NCBI GenBank assembly: GCA_003719395.1
Contig: RHMC01000002.1
Location: 107,195 to 171,194 of the forward strand
Origin: Streptomyces altiplanensis
Lineage (GTDB): Bacteria > Actinomycetota > Actinomycetes > Streptomycetales > Streptomycetaceae
Length of the DNA stretch: 64,000 nt
Direction: 5' to 3'
Both the position numbers and the translations under genes were made by a program. Numbering within the stretch: position 1 is the first letter of the stretch; each line of letters begins with the position of its first letter. Below the pieces are notes generated by a model, which made no database searches, was not told the DNA's origin, and saw only the letters and a program-made list of their open reading frames with translations. Positions 34,425 to 43,405 of this stretch are shown one piece after another.

Positions 34425-35762
34425 CTACTTGGCTGACTTCGAGGCCCGGCGCACGCTCTCGAGCACTTCCTCGGGAGACATGCCGCCGCTGATCAGCGCC
34501 TCGCCGCCGGCCAGCCAGGCGTCGGCGACCTCGGGCGCCGTCACCATGTCCAGCCAGCCGGCCAGGCGCGGGGCCTTGTTGACCGTCTCGATGCCCTGGA
34601 AGACGGCCCGGCTGGAGGTCTCGGGGGTGACCGCGCCGACGACCGTGCTGGGCTGGCCGTACGGGGGCGAGGAGAGCGTCTTCGCGTTGCGGCGCTCCGT
34701 CACGAACTTCATGAAGTCGACGGCGAGGGCCGCTCGCGGCGACCTGGCGTTGACGAGGTACCCCTCCGGCGCCCCCTCGATCGCCTCGGGGTCGCCCTTC
34801 GCGCCTTCGGGTACGGGCAGCGGGCGGACGACCAGGTTCTGGGGCTTGAGAGCCCGGGGCCCGGCTCCCGCGCCGGCCGCGGTCGCGTTGTCGAACTCCA
34901 GGATCTCCTGGTAGTACATCGCCGCCTTGCCGCGGGAGAACGCCTCCTGCGCCGAGGTGTAGAGCACGCCGTTGGTGCCGCCGCGGGTGTCGGTGCAGGC
35001 GCTGACCAGGGTCTTGAACTGCTTGAGCGCGGTGAGGTAGCCGGCGTCGTCGAGCGTGGCCGTCCCGGGGTGGTGGTCCGCTTCGCGGATCTCGCGCGGC
35101 ACGTGGTAGGCGAAGAGCTGCTGCAGGTAGTGCAGGGCGGGCCAGCCGTCCTTGTTGCCGAAGGCGACGGGCTCGTATCCGGCCTTGCGCAGGTGCGGGC
35201 AGCTGTCGACGAGTTCCTCGAAGGTGGTGGGCACCCCGACGCCGGCCTCGGCGAAGGCGGCCTTGTTGTAGCCCATGAACTTGCCGTTGTTGTACAGGGG
35301 TATCCCGTAGTACCGGCCGTCGTGGGCGAAGGCGGACAGGGACGCCTTGCTGAAGGTCCGGCCCCACTCGGTGTCGGGGCCGATCACCTCGGTGAGGTCC
35401 GACGCACGGCCGCCGCGTACGAAGTTCTCGGCCCAGTTGCCCGTCCACGTGAAGTAGAGGTCGGGAAGGGCGTCGGATGCGGTGAGCGTCTTCGTCTTGT
35501 CCTTGATGCTCTGGTCGGTCTCCTGGATGAGTTCGACCTTCACCCCGGGATGCTTCCGCTCGTACGCGGCGGCGAGGTCCTCGAAGTACGGACTGAGAGG
35601 ATCGCCCGCGAACTTGGTGAGGATGCTGAGGGTGCCGGAGAACTCCGGCTTCGCGGTGACGTCGGCCGCCGGCGCTTTCGCCGGCCCGGCGAAACAGCCG
35701 GTGAGGGCGAGCACCGAGGCCCCGAAGAGTGCCGCGTACCTCGTCAGTGCACGAGCGCGCAT
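34425..35762 (-). CDS. Extracellular solute-binding lipoprotein, family 1
   Basis: A 445-residue sugar-binding lipoprotein. The signal sequence MRARALTRYAALFGASVLALTGC ends in a lipobox (LTGC, Cys at residue 23). The mature protein starts with GTLSILTKFAGDPLSPYFEDLAAAYERKHPGVKVEL, the family 1 binding-protein opening, and has PDLYFTWTGNWAENFV, GIPLYNNGKFMGYNK, and DNATAAGAGAGPRAL. It anchors outside the membrane and delivers ligand to the two permeases. AAGGAAG precedes the ATG at 35762. It is first in the operon, divergent from the SIS gene, with operator-like palindromes between. Ligand is inferred to be a glycated amine from the neighbours. Confidence 0.9.
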   Translation of the reverse strand: MRARALTRYAALFGASVLALTGCFAGPAKAPAADVTAKPEFSGTLSILTKFAGDPLSPYFEDLAAAYERKHPGVKVELIQETDQSIKDKTKTLTASDALPDLYFTWTGNWAENFVRGGRASDLTEVIGPDTEWGRTFSKASLSAFAHDGRYYGIPLYNNGKFMGYNKAAFAEAGVGVPTTFEELVDSCPHLRKAGYEPVAFGNKDGWPALHYLQQLFAYHVPREIREADHHPGTATLDDAGYLTALKQFKTLVSACTDTRGGTNGVLYTSAQEAFSRGKAAMYYQEILEFDNATAAGAGAGPRALKPQNLVVRPLPVPEGAKGDPEAIEGAPEGYLVNARSPRAALAVDFMKFVTERRNAKTLSSPPYGQPSTVVGAVTPETSSRAVFQGIETVNKAPRLAGWLDMVTAPEVADAWLAGGEALISGGMSPEEVLESVRRASKSAK

Positions 35763-35825
35763 GGGCTTCCTTTCTGACACGGATCTGACACGAACCGCTG
35801 GTGTGCGGCGACTGTACAGAGATTC

Positions 35826-35839
35826 TGATACCGGTACCA
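35826..35839. promoter_or_regulatory. LacI-type operator O1 (TGATACCGGTACCA)
   Basis: A 14-bp near-perfect palindrome with a central CG, 64 bp upstream of the binding-protein ATG. It differs by one base from the perfect copy at 36016-36029. The central CG and size suit the LacI-family repressor encoded at 38152. Confidence 0.7.
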
Positions 35840-36015
35840 GACATGGAATGAAGATCTTCTTTTCGACCGGCCGGAGCCGCTCGGCGGATGCGCGGACCGA
35901 TGTGCCCATGCCCTGAAGACCAGCTGTTGAGAGTCGAGTTGAGCACTTCCGGCAGAAGGTCTGCGCCGCTCCGGTGTTGACGGTGTGCGTCCACTGTGTC
36001 AGCGTGACCTCCGCG

Positions 36016-36029
36016 TGATACCGGTATCA
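36016..36029. promoter_or_regulatory. LacI-type operator O2 (TGATACCGGTATCA)
   Basis: A perfect 14-bp palindrome 48 bp upstream of the SIS gene ATG. A TTGACG hexamer at 35977-35982 could be the -35 of the rightward promoter, placing the site just downstream of the start point. Distance to O1 is 190 bp, compatible with looping. Confidence 0.75.
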
Positions 36030-36076
36030 GGTCGCTCAGCGCCGCCGGCCGCACCCTTTCCTGAAAGGACGCGAAG

Positions 36077-37078
36077 ATGCTCGGATTCAACGAGCCGGAA
36101 TTCCTCTCCCAGCTGGCGAGCACGGTGGCGTTGCGCCACCCGATCGAGGAACTCGCCGACCGCCTCGTGGACGAGGGGTTCGACAACCTCTTCCTCGTCG
36201 GCGCCGGCGGCACGTACGCCCAGATGTGGCCCTACGAACAGCTCGCCCGGCGCATCTCGACGCTCCCCGTACGGGCCGTGGTCGCCGCCGAACTGGCCGT
36301 CGCGGGCGATGCCACGCTCGGCGAGCGCTCGGTGGCCGTCTTCACCTCCGTGTCGGGCACGACGGAGGACAGCCTCCGCGCCGTCGAGTTCTGCAAGTCG
36401 AAGGGCGCCCGGACGGTCGGCTTCACCGGGTACGCCGATTCGCCCATCGCCCGGAGCGTCGACGTCGCGCTCGTGTCGGAGGCGAAGGCCTGGCCGTTCG
36501 ACCCGCAGATGCTGCTGCTCATGGGCCGGCTGTTCGCGCGCCGGGGCGAGTTCGAGGGGTACGAGAAGCTCGCCGACGAGCTCGCGGACCTCCCGCGCGT
36601 CCTCCTCGACGTGGCCAGGCAGGCCGATGCTCCGGCAGCCGCCTTCGCCGAGGCCCACAAGGACACCGACTACCACTTCCTCGTCGGCGGCGGAAACCTG
36701 TGGGGCTTCACGTACCTCTACTCCATGTGCATCCTCGAGGAGATGCAGTGGCTGCGCACCACCCGGGTGCACAGCGCCGAGTTCTTCCACGGCTCCCTGG
36801 AACTGCTGGAGAAGGACACCAGCGTGATCGTCTTCCAGGGGGAGGACGAGACGCGCGCCCTCACCGACCGCGCCGAGGCCTTCGCGAAGCGCGTCTCCCA
36901 CGACGTCACCGTCTTCGACACCCGCGATTACGCGCTGGAGGGCATCAGCCCCCGATTCCGCGGTCTGCTCGCGCCGCTGGTGCTCGACACGGTGATGGGC
37001 CGGGTCAGCAAGCACCTGGAACGCGTACGCGACCACTCGCTCGACCTGCTCCGCTCCTACCGGGTCATGGACTACTGA
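36077..37078 (+). CDS. SIS-domain sugar-phosphate deglycase (FrlB-like)
   Basis: A 333-residue double-SIS protein. The first SIS domain contains NLFLVGAGGTYAQMWPYEQL and TSVSGTTEDSLRAVEFCKSKGARTVGFTG, the second HFLVGGGNLWGFTYLYSMCILEEMQW and SAEFFHGSLELLEKDTSVIVF. The arrangement is that of fructoselysine-6-phosphate deglycase (FrlB) and GlmS isomerase-domain relatives; the HSAEFFHGSLE stretch is especially FrlB-like. It would split a phosphorylated Amadori compound into glucose 6-phosphate and the free amine. GAAAGGA lies before the ATG at 36077. Intact. It heads an operon with the PfkB kinase. Confidence 0.82.
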   Translation: MLGFNEPEFLSQLASTVALRHPIEELADRLVDEGFDNLFLVGAGGTYAQMWPYEQLARRISTLPVRAVVAAELAVAGDATLGERSVAVFTSVSGTTEDSLRAVEFCKSKGARTVGFTGYADSPIARSVDVALVSEAKAWPFDPQMLLLMGRLFARRGEFEGYEKLADELADLPRVLLDVARQADAPAAAFAEAHKDTDYHFLVGGGNLWGFTYLYSMCILEEMQWLRTTRVHSAEFFHGSLELLEKDTSVIVFQGEDETRALTDRAEAFAKRVSHDVTVFDTRDYALEGISPRFRGLLAPLVLDTVMGRVSKHLERVRDHSLDLLRSYRVMDY

Positions 37079-37228
37079 GCGGCCGGCCCGCCGCCCGCGC
37101 CCGGCGAACGGCCGCGCGGGCGGCAGGTTCCGCACACACCCCCTCGGACACGCCGGTGCCCTGCCCGCACCGTGCCCCACTCGGCCCCGCGCCCCTGGCT
37201 CACCGGGCCCGCGCACAGGAGAACCCCT

Positions 37229-38140
37229 ATGAGAGTCCTCGGCTTCGGCGACAACATCGTCGACCGCTTCGTCGACCGCGGCATCGACTACCCGGGTGGC
37301 AACAGCGTGAACGTGGCCGTCTACGCCCGGCGCCTCGGCCTGGAGGCCGCCTACCTCGGCGTCTTCGGCGACGACGATCTCGGCCGCTTCCTGCGCGAGT
37401 CCGTCACCGCGCAGCCGGGTCGCCGTGGACCACTGTGTCGTACGGGCCGGCGAGACCGGCCTCTCCACCCTGCGCGTCGACGACGGCGACCGCGTCTTCC
37501 TCGGCTGGAACGGCGGCGGCGTCACGGTGCGGGAGCCGCTCGTACTCGACGGCGAACTGCTGTCGTACGCCGCCTCCTTCGACCTCGTGCACTCCAGCGT
37601 GTACTCCCGCAGCGAGAGCGAACTGCCCAAACTCGCCGGGCTGGGCCCGCTCGTGACCTTCGACCTGTCGAGCGACGACGAGTTCCGCACCCCCTCCTAC
37701 CTCGACCGCGTCTGCCCGCACGCCGACCTGGTCCTGCTGTCCTGCTCGCACCTCGACGAGCCCGCCACGCGCGCGCTCCTGGCCGAGGCCGTGGGCCGGG
37801 GGGCCAAGCTGGCGCTCGCCACCCGGGGCGTCGACGGAGCGATCGCCCACGAGCGGCCGCCGCGACCGTCGCGCGCCGGCGCGCCGGGTGGAGGGAGCGG
37901 AAACCCTCGTCGACACGATGGGCTGCGGCGACGCCTTCCTCACCGGCTTCGCGGTCTCCCTGCTGCGGGGCGGCTGGTCCGCGGACGCCCCGCCCGCCGC
38001 ACATGATCGAGCGCGCCCTCCACGACGGAGCCGGCACCGCCCATGAGCAGTGCTTCGTCGAAGGAGCCTTCGGTCACGGGCGGCCCACCGGGCAACCGGC
38101 GGTGTCTAGCATGTGGCAAGCCTTCGACCGAGAGAATTGA
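37229..38140 (+). pseudogene. PfkB-family kinase (fructoselysine 6-kinase-like), frameshifted
   Basis: A ribokinase-family sugar kinase, about 290 codons. It starts MRVLGFGDNIVDRFVDRGIDYPGGNSVNVAVYARRLG, whose GGNSVN is the PfkB signature 1. The middle (RAGETGLSTLRVDDGDRVFLGWNGGG, TFDLSSDDEF) is in a second frame, and signature 2 with the catalytic Asp (DTMGCGDAFLTGFAVSLL) in a third. Breaks lie near 37415, 37865 and 37990. The fusion of a SIS deglycase with this kinase in one operon is the FrlB/FrlD pair of Amadori degradation. The ATG at 37229 follows CAGGAGAA. The exact end is uncertain. Confidence 0.75.
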
Positions 38141-38151
38141 GGTACGGATCC

Positions 38152-39248
38152 ATGCCAGCAGACCGGGGCCGCGCGTCGGGATCACCGACGATCTCCGAGG
38201 TGGCCGCCGAGGCCGGTGTCGGCCGGGCGACCGCGGCCCGGACGCTCGGCGGGTACGGATACGTCAGCCCCGAGCTGAAGGAGCGGGTGCTCGCGGCGGC
38301 CGAGAAGCTCGGCTACCGCGCGAACGCGCTGGCGCGCAGCATGTCGACCGGTGACAGCCACACCCTCGGGGTCATCGTCGCGGACATCGGCAACCCCTTC
38401 TTCGCCGGTGTGGTGCGCGGGATCTGCGACACCTCCCGGGCCCGGGGCTTCGACACCATCGTGCTGAGCACGTACGAGAACCTCGCCGAGGAGGTCGCGG
38501 CGACGAACGTACTCATCGACAAGCGCGTGGACGGTGTCATCATCGCGTCGCCGCCGTCGGCCGCGGTGAAGACGCCCACATCAGGGCGGCGTTGGACCGG
38601 GGCGTCCCGGTCGTGCTCGTCGACCGGGCGATCCCCTCGCTCGATCTCGACGCCGTCGTCATCGACAACCGGGAGGCGGCGCGCGAGGCGGTCGAGGTGC
38701 TGATCGCGGCCGGGCACCGCCGTATCGGATTCGTGTGGGGGCCGCCCGTGGCGCAGGCGCCGGCGACCCGGCGCGAACTGCTCGCCGGGGCCTCGCGCAA
38801 CCTGTGGACCGACGGGGAGCGCCTGCGCGGCTACCTCGACGCGCTCGACGACGCGCACATCCCCTTCGACCCGGAGCTGGTGATGGTCGGGCCCAAGACG
38901 GAGGAGCGGGCCACCGAGGAGGTCGTCCGCATGCTGACCCTTCCCCGGCGGATCACCGCGCTGTTCTGCACCGAGACCGACGCGGTGACAGGAGCGCTGC
39001 GGGCGGTGCGCAGGAAGAACCTGTCCTACCCCCGCGACCTGTCCCTGATCGGCTTCGACGACAGCGCCTGGGCTGCGGTCATGGACCCGCCGCTGACGAT
39101 GATCGAGCAGCCCGTGCACCGGCTCGGCGCGAAAGCGGCCGAGGTGCTCCTCGATCCCCTCGAAGGAGCCGAGCCCCTCCGCGAGATGCACACCCTGCGC
39201 ACGCGCCTGATCGTGCGCTCCTCGGTCGCTCCGCCGCGGTCCTCCTGA
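38152..39248 (+). pseudogene. LacI-family transcriptional regulator (second), one frame break
   Basis: About 365 codons. The HTH (TISEVAAEAGVGRATAARTLGGYGYV, given as landmarks ISEVAAEAGV and ATAARTLGG) and the hinge LGYRANALARSMSTG are followed by the effector domain: TLGVIVADIGNPFFAGVVRGI, DGVIIASPP, then after a frame change near 38575 VVLVDRAIPSLDLDAVVIDN, GHRRIGFVWGPP, TALFCTETDAVTGALRAV and LSLIGFDDSAWAAVMDPPLT. All parts of a working LacI repressor are present. It closes the kinase operon and is the natural ligand for the two palindromes at 35826 and 36016. The effector is probably the sugar compound or its phosphate. Confidence 0.82.
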
Positions 39249-39289
39249 GAACAGCGGTTCATGGCGCGGTGCCGCGCTCCAGCAGGGCC

Positions 39290-39869
39290 TCCGCGCGTCG
39301 GCGAGCCGGCCGTCATCCACGACCGGATCGAGCCGGGTGTCTCGCCGCCGGCCCGCACCGCGAGTTCGGGCTCCTCCTCATCGGGGAGCCGCTGGACGCG
39401 GACGATCTCCACGCCCGTGCCCGCCTCCAGGAGCGCCTGACGACGCCGGTCTGCCTGGACGAGTCGGTCCACTGCGCACGTGACGCGGCCGTCGCCATCG
39501 CGATGGGCGCGGCCCGGGTCGTGACGTCAAGCCGGCCCGGGTCGGCGGCTGTCTCGAAGCCCGCCGGATCACGACGTGTCCACCGCGCACGACGTGTCCA
39601 CCGCGCACGGCGTGCCCGTCCGGTGCGGCGGCATGCCGGAGACGGGAATCGGCCGCTCCCCCGACCTCGCGCCGGCCGCGCTGCCCGGCTTCACGCTCCC
39701 CGCAGCCACCTCCGCCTCCTCCCGTTGCTTCGCCGAGGACATCACCGAGCCGTTCGTCCTCCGGGACGGCCATCTGCCGGTGCTGACGGCTCCGGGCATC
39801 GGCGTCGATCCGCTCCCGGACGCCCTGCGGCGCTTCACGCGCGCCCGGCACACGCTCTGGGGCGGGTGA
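39290..39869 (+). pseudogene. C-terminal relic of an enolase-superfamily racemase (MenC/N-acylamino-acid racemase-like)
   Basis: The C-terminal third of an o-succinylbenzoate synthase/N-acylamino-acid racemase can be read in two frames: EFGLLLIGEPLDADDLHARA and TPVCLDESVHCARDAAVAIAMGAARVV (with the CLDES metal/acid motif), then HGVPVRCGGMPETGIGRSPDLAPAALPGFTLP and EDITEPFVLRDGHLPV up to the stop at 39869. The N-terminal two thirds, including the first metal ligand and catalytic Lys, are missing. A tandem 18-bp duplication sits at the frame junction. It is a genuine remnant, possibly once part of the Amadori locus for handling the released amino acid. Confidence 0.65.
39573..39608 (+). repeat. 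Perfect tandem duplication of 18 bp
   Basis: GACGTGTCCACCGCGCAC is present twice, head to tail, inside the racemase relic. Six codons are duplicated. It looks like replication slippage in a gene no longer under selection. Confidence 0.85.
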
Positions 39870-39905
39870 CGCCGCAGGCCCGGCCGGCCGGCGCCCGGCC
39901 GTTGC

Positions 39906-41694
39906 TCAGTCGACCTGGATGGCGAGCAGGCAGGCGTCGTCGTCGTGAACCGTGCGCGTGTAGTCGGCGATGATCCGCTCGACCGTCTCTCCTGGCGAAA
40001 GTCCCGCGTTGCCCGACAGGTGCCGGCTGAGGTTGGTGATCCCTTCGGTGATGTCCTCGCCCCGGCGTTCGACCACGCCGTCGGTGTACAGGAGCAGGAG
40101 GTCGCCGCTGTGCAGCGGAACCGACGCGGTCTCGTATGCGTACCCGGGCATCAGGCCGAGCAGCGGGCCCAGGTGCTCCGACGGCAGAGGGGCCACCTCG
40201 TTCCCCCGCCGCAGCAGTGGAGGCGGATGGCCCGCGCACGCCCAGCGCAGGACGTGGTCGTGGTCGATGTGTCCGGTGACCATGGTCGCGGTCATCGCCG
40301 AGGGGTCGCCGCACACCAGCGTGTTCAGCCAGGTCGTCATCTCGCCGCCGACGCGCCCGTCTGGGCGAGTCCGGCCAGGGCGTGGCGCTGCTGGGCCATC
40401 CGGGCCACGGCGTCGAGCCCGTGGCGACCGCGTCACCGATGGCGACGAGTACCCGCCCGTCCGACAGGCGTCTGCACTTGTACCAGTCGCCGCCGACGGC
40501 CGCGTCCGCCTCGGCCGGCAGGTAGGCGGCGGCCACCGTCAGGCCCAGCTCGGCGAGTTCCGCGGTGTGTGTCGGCAGGAGCGCCTCACGCATGACCGAG
40601 GCGATGCGCCGTTCCGCCGCGGCCTGCTGGCGCAGCCGCTCCGTCTCGCGCTGGGTCTCCGCCAGACGGCGCCGGCCGCGCATCTGGGGTGTCAGGTCAC
40701 GTGCCACGAGGTGCACGGCCCACGGGCGCCCGTCGGTTCCCGCGACGGGCCTGCCGAGCAGGTCCAGGGTGCGTACTTCGCCGAAGACACGGAAGCGGAT
40801 GCGCGTCCAGGAGGGTTCCTCGCCGGCGAGGACGGAGGTGATCAGCTCGGCGAGCGCCGGCACTTCGCCGGGGAGCACCGCGTCGCAGAGTTCCGTCAGC
40901 GACCACGGCATCTGCGGATCGGTGCGGAAGATGCGGTGCAGCCCCTCCGACCAGTCGACGGCGCCGGAGAGCAGATCCCAGTGCCCCCACCCCATCGAGG
41001 CGATGTGCTGAGCGTCGAGGGTCAGGATCTCCGTATGACTGCGGGCGGGGACCCAGGTGATCAGCATCTGGTTGCCGCAGGCAGCGGCGTGGTACAGGAG
41101 CGGGGCGCGGAACAGCCTGCCGTGCCGCTCCTCCGTGTAGTCCACCGTCAGTCCCTTGAGGGCGCGCCCCGAGGTGAACACCGCGGTCAGCGCCGCCATC
41201 AGTCCGCTCGCCACGGCCCCGGGGCGGACCTCCAGGAACCGCTGCCCCACCTGGCTGTCCGGCGCTTCGAGCCATTCCGCCGAGCGGACGTGGTTACCGG
41301 CGCGAATGACGAAGTCCGTGATCTCGCCGGTCTCGTCCTGGACCGGAGCAAGGAGCGCCGCCGAGACGGGGACGGCCGACAGGCCGGCGTGCAGGCCGGC
41401 CCAGGGGTCACTGCCGGGCATGTCGTACGGACGGCCGTCACCGTCGTCACCGTCCGGGGCGTCGCCCTGCCCGGGCCGGTGGGCGGCCGGCGGCTCGGGG
41501 CCGCCGGAGATGAAGGTCTCCAGGGACCGGTCGCCGAGGGACGGCGCGTGGGCGGAGGATCTCGCGAGGGCCGGGGGCGCCTGCATCCTGCGCCGTACGT
41601 CCGCCCGCAACGCGGCGATCTCGCGTTCGATGAGTGCCTTCAGGCTCTCCACGTCGTCCGGCAGGTCCGGCAGGCCGGGCAGGGGGAAGCTCAC
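39906..41694 (-). pseudogene. PAS plus SpoIIE/PP2C-type serine phosphatase, frameshifted
   Basis: About 596 codons. A coiled N-terminal helix (LKALIEREIAALRADVRRRMQ) leads to two PAS-like domains (ETGEITDFVIRAGNHVRS; MGWGHWDLLSGAVDWSEGLHRIFRTDP with TIRFRVFGEVRTLDLLGRP-like strand), then a helix (RRLAETQRETERLRQQ) and an RsbU/SpoIIE PP2C domain: EALLPTHTAELAELGLTVAAAYLPAE, AVGGDWYKCRRLSDGRVLVAIGD and, after breaks near 40395, GHPPPLLRRGNEV, GDLLLLYTDGVVERR and DDDACLLAIQ. The metal Asp residues are retained. Such phosphatases control anti-anti-sigma factors, fitting the SigB-like genes nearby. Start GTG 41694. Confidence 0.8.
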
Positions 41695-41989
41695 AAGACC
41701 GTCACCGCCCTGCCGCGCCGGACGTTCACGATGATGGCCTCCCGGCGTCGCAGGTCAAGATCCGTCTTCCTCGATCGTAGGTTCCCCCTCGGACACGCGC
41801 GAACGCTCACCGCCGCCCCGCCGGGGCCATGGCCCCGGGACCCCGGGGGTGACGAAGGCCCCGGCCGGAGGGGACTTTCGCCCCGTGTCACTCACATTTC
41901 CGACGGAAACACCCAAACCAGGAAGATGGCGCCCCGCACCGCGCCGGACGGCCCGGCCGCCACCACGGGAGCACCACGGAAGGACGGGT

Positions 41990-42374
41990 ATGCGCTGGAT
42001 CGCGATGGCAGAGCTCGACTGAAGCGGACGACCGACGCGTTGTTCCCTCCCCGCACCTCGCCGCGCCGGCCTCGGACGCGCTGCTCGTACGGGCACCCGC
42101 CGGGGGCGAGTGCTGGAACTGCGTCGAGCGACGGCAGATCAGCTGGCGCATCACGGGGGGCCTCGGCCATCCGTGCAATGTCCTGCTGGAGCGCAGGACC
42201 GGGCACGAGCAGTGGTCCCCGGCCGCGGTGCTGGCCTCGCAGGTCGATCCGCGCGCGCTCGGTACGTCCGTCATGGTGCCGGAGCTGCCCTCGGGGCCGT
42301 ACCGGATACGCATCACCTCGCCCGAGCTGCCGTACGACGCCTGCAGTCCGCCCCTGACCATCCGTACGGCCTAG
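41990..42374 (+). pseudogene. Unrecognised short protein, frame-broken
   Basis: Not seen by Met-to-stop searching. From about 42039 a continuous frame reads HLAAPASDALLVRAPAGGE, CWNCVERRQISWRITGGLG, CNVLLERRTGHEQWSP and ends LPSGPYRIRITSPELPYDAC with TAG at 42374. It has strong coding character: Trp, Cys and hydrophobic spacing not expected in shadow frames. A plausible start, MRWIAMAELD at 41990, is in a different frame and ends at once, so one base is probably lost near 42020. No family is recognised; the three Cys could hint at a metal or disulfide site. Confidence 0.4.
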
Positions 42375-42609
42375 AAGAGATCTCTGCTCCGGCATCTCAC
42401 CACCCCGCACAGGAAGCGCCGCGGTGGCCGCGCCTGCCACCGTTGCCACCGCCCATTGCCGCGGACGCCGCGCCGGAGACCCGGCCGTCACTCCCCCGGA
42501 CTCCGCAGTCGTCACTCCGTACGGCGCGGGAGACACCACCGGTCGCGTCCGGGTGCGGGGCGGATCTCGACGGCGGATCCGCTGTACGGCGGCCCCCTCC
42601 CCCTTGCGA

Positions 42610-42625
42610 GAGAACCACTGTTCTC
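42610..42625. promoter_or_regulatory. TetR-like operator, upstream copy (GAGAAC-N4-GTTCTC)
   Basis: GAGAACCACTGTTCTC has perfect 6-bp arms. It lies 75 bp upstream of the NTF2-like gene, 38 bp before a second copy with identical arms. The remaining gap sequence 42375-42609 holds nothing I can support. Confidence 0.6.
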
Positions 42626-42647
42626 CTAAGCTGCCGCAGGCAAGGGG

Positions 42648-42663
42648 GAGAACGATCGTTCTC
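42648..42663. promoter_or_regulatory. TetR-like operator, downstream copy (GAGAACGATCGTTCTC)
   Basis: A perfect 16-bp palindrome 22 bp upstream of the NTF2-like start, overlapping where the promoter or start point should be. Its arms GAGAAC/GTTCTC are the same as in the copy at 42610. The arm type is familiar from TetR-family repressors of small oxidoreductase-like genes. Confidence 0.7.
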
Positions 42664-42684
42664 TCGATGACGAAGGAGAGAGTC

Positions 42685-43104
42685 ATGACGGACAAGAGGC
42701 CGCCGTTCCCGCCGTTCACCGCCGAGACCGCCCAGCAGAAGGTCAAGGCGGCCGAGGACGCGTGGAACAGCCGGGCCCCCGAGCGGGTGTCCCTCGCTTA
42801 TACCGAGGACTCCGAGTGGCGCAACCGCGACACGTTCCTCCGGGGACGCGAGGAGATCGTGGAATTCCTGCGCGGCAAGTGGGAGCGCGAGCAGGACTAC
42901 CGTCTGCGCAAGGAGCTGTGGGCCTTCACGGACAACCGCATAGCCGTCCGTTTCGAGTACGAGTGGCACGACGGCGAGGGCCAGTGGTTCCGCAGCTACG
43001 GCAACGAGAACTGGGAGTTCGACGAGAACGGCCTGATGCGACGCCGTTACGCGAGCGTCAACGACCTCCCCATCTCCGCGGACGAACGACGTATCGCCCT
43101 CTGA
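42685..43104 (+). CDS. DUF1348/NTF2-like protein
   Basis: A 139-residue SnoaL/NTF2-fold protein of the DUF1348 family. Landmarks are [42 protein letters not shown] (start helices and first strand), [43 protein letters not shown] and the closing [13 protein letters not shown]. The family is widespread and usually inducible, but its reaction is unknown. GAAGGAGAG precedes the ATG at 42685. Two TetR-like operators control it, yet no TetR gene is in the window, so the repressor must be elsewhere. Intact. Confidence 0.85.
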   Translation: MTDKRPPFPPFTAETAQQKVKAAEDAWNSRAPERVSLAYTEDSEWRNRDTFLRGREEIVEFLRGKWEREQDYRLRKELWAFTDNRIAVRFEYEWHDGEGQWFRSYGNENWEFDENGLMRRRYASVNDLPISADERRIAL

Positions 43105-43138
43105 CCCGAGCGGGCGCCCCCCGGCCGGGCGGGAGGGA

Positions 43139-43405
43139 TCAGCCGGGCCACGTTCCGGTCAGGCGCCGCACGACGGTGGCGCCACCGCGGTCGACCATCG
43201 CCTTGACCGCGGCGAAGATCGCGCCCTGCAGGGTGGCGGCGATCACGACTTCCCGCCAGCCGCGCTCCTCGTCGGTGGCGTCGGGGGCGTCCTCGTCGTG
43301 GCTGACGACTTTCCACACCTGCTTGAAGACCGCGCCGGCGACGACACCGCTCACGGCGCCCAGGACCAGACCGACCGGCTTGTAGGCGATCTTGGAGGCT
43401 TTCAT
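43139..43405 (-). CDS. DUF4235 family membrane protein
   Basis: An 88-residue protein with two hydrophobic stretches: VGLVLGAVSGVVAGAVFKQVWKVV near the N-terminus and IAATLQGAIFAAVKAMV near the C-terminus, joined by an acidic linker (HDEDAPDATDEERGW). This is the DUF4235 pattern. The function is unknown; it is regularly found after DUF3618 and holin-like genes, as here. The ATG at 43405 overlaps the DUF3618 stop (ATGA), and AGGAGG is placed 6 nt before it. It is the last gene of a minus-strand envelope operon. Confidence 0.82.
   Translation of the reverse strand: MKASKIAYKPVGLVLGAVSGVVAGAVFKQVWKVVSHDEDAPDATDEERGWREVVIAATLQGAIFAAVKAMVDRGGATVVRRLTGTWPG

Noticed and set aside
39970..42357. 795-residue plus-strand frame
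   Set aside because: It is antisense to the SpoIIE-type phosphatase; the high third-position GC of the real gene keeps the opposite strand open.
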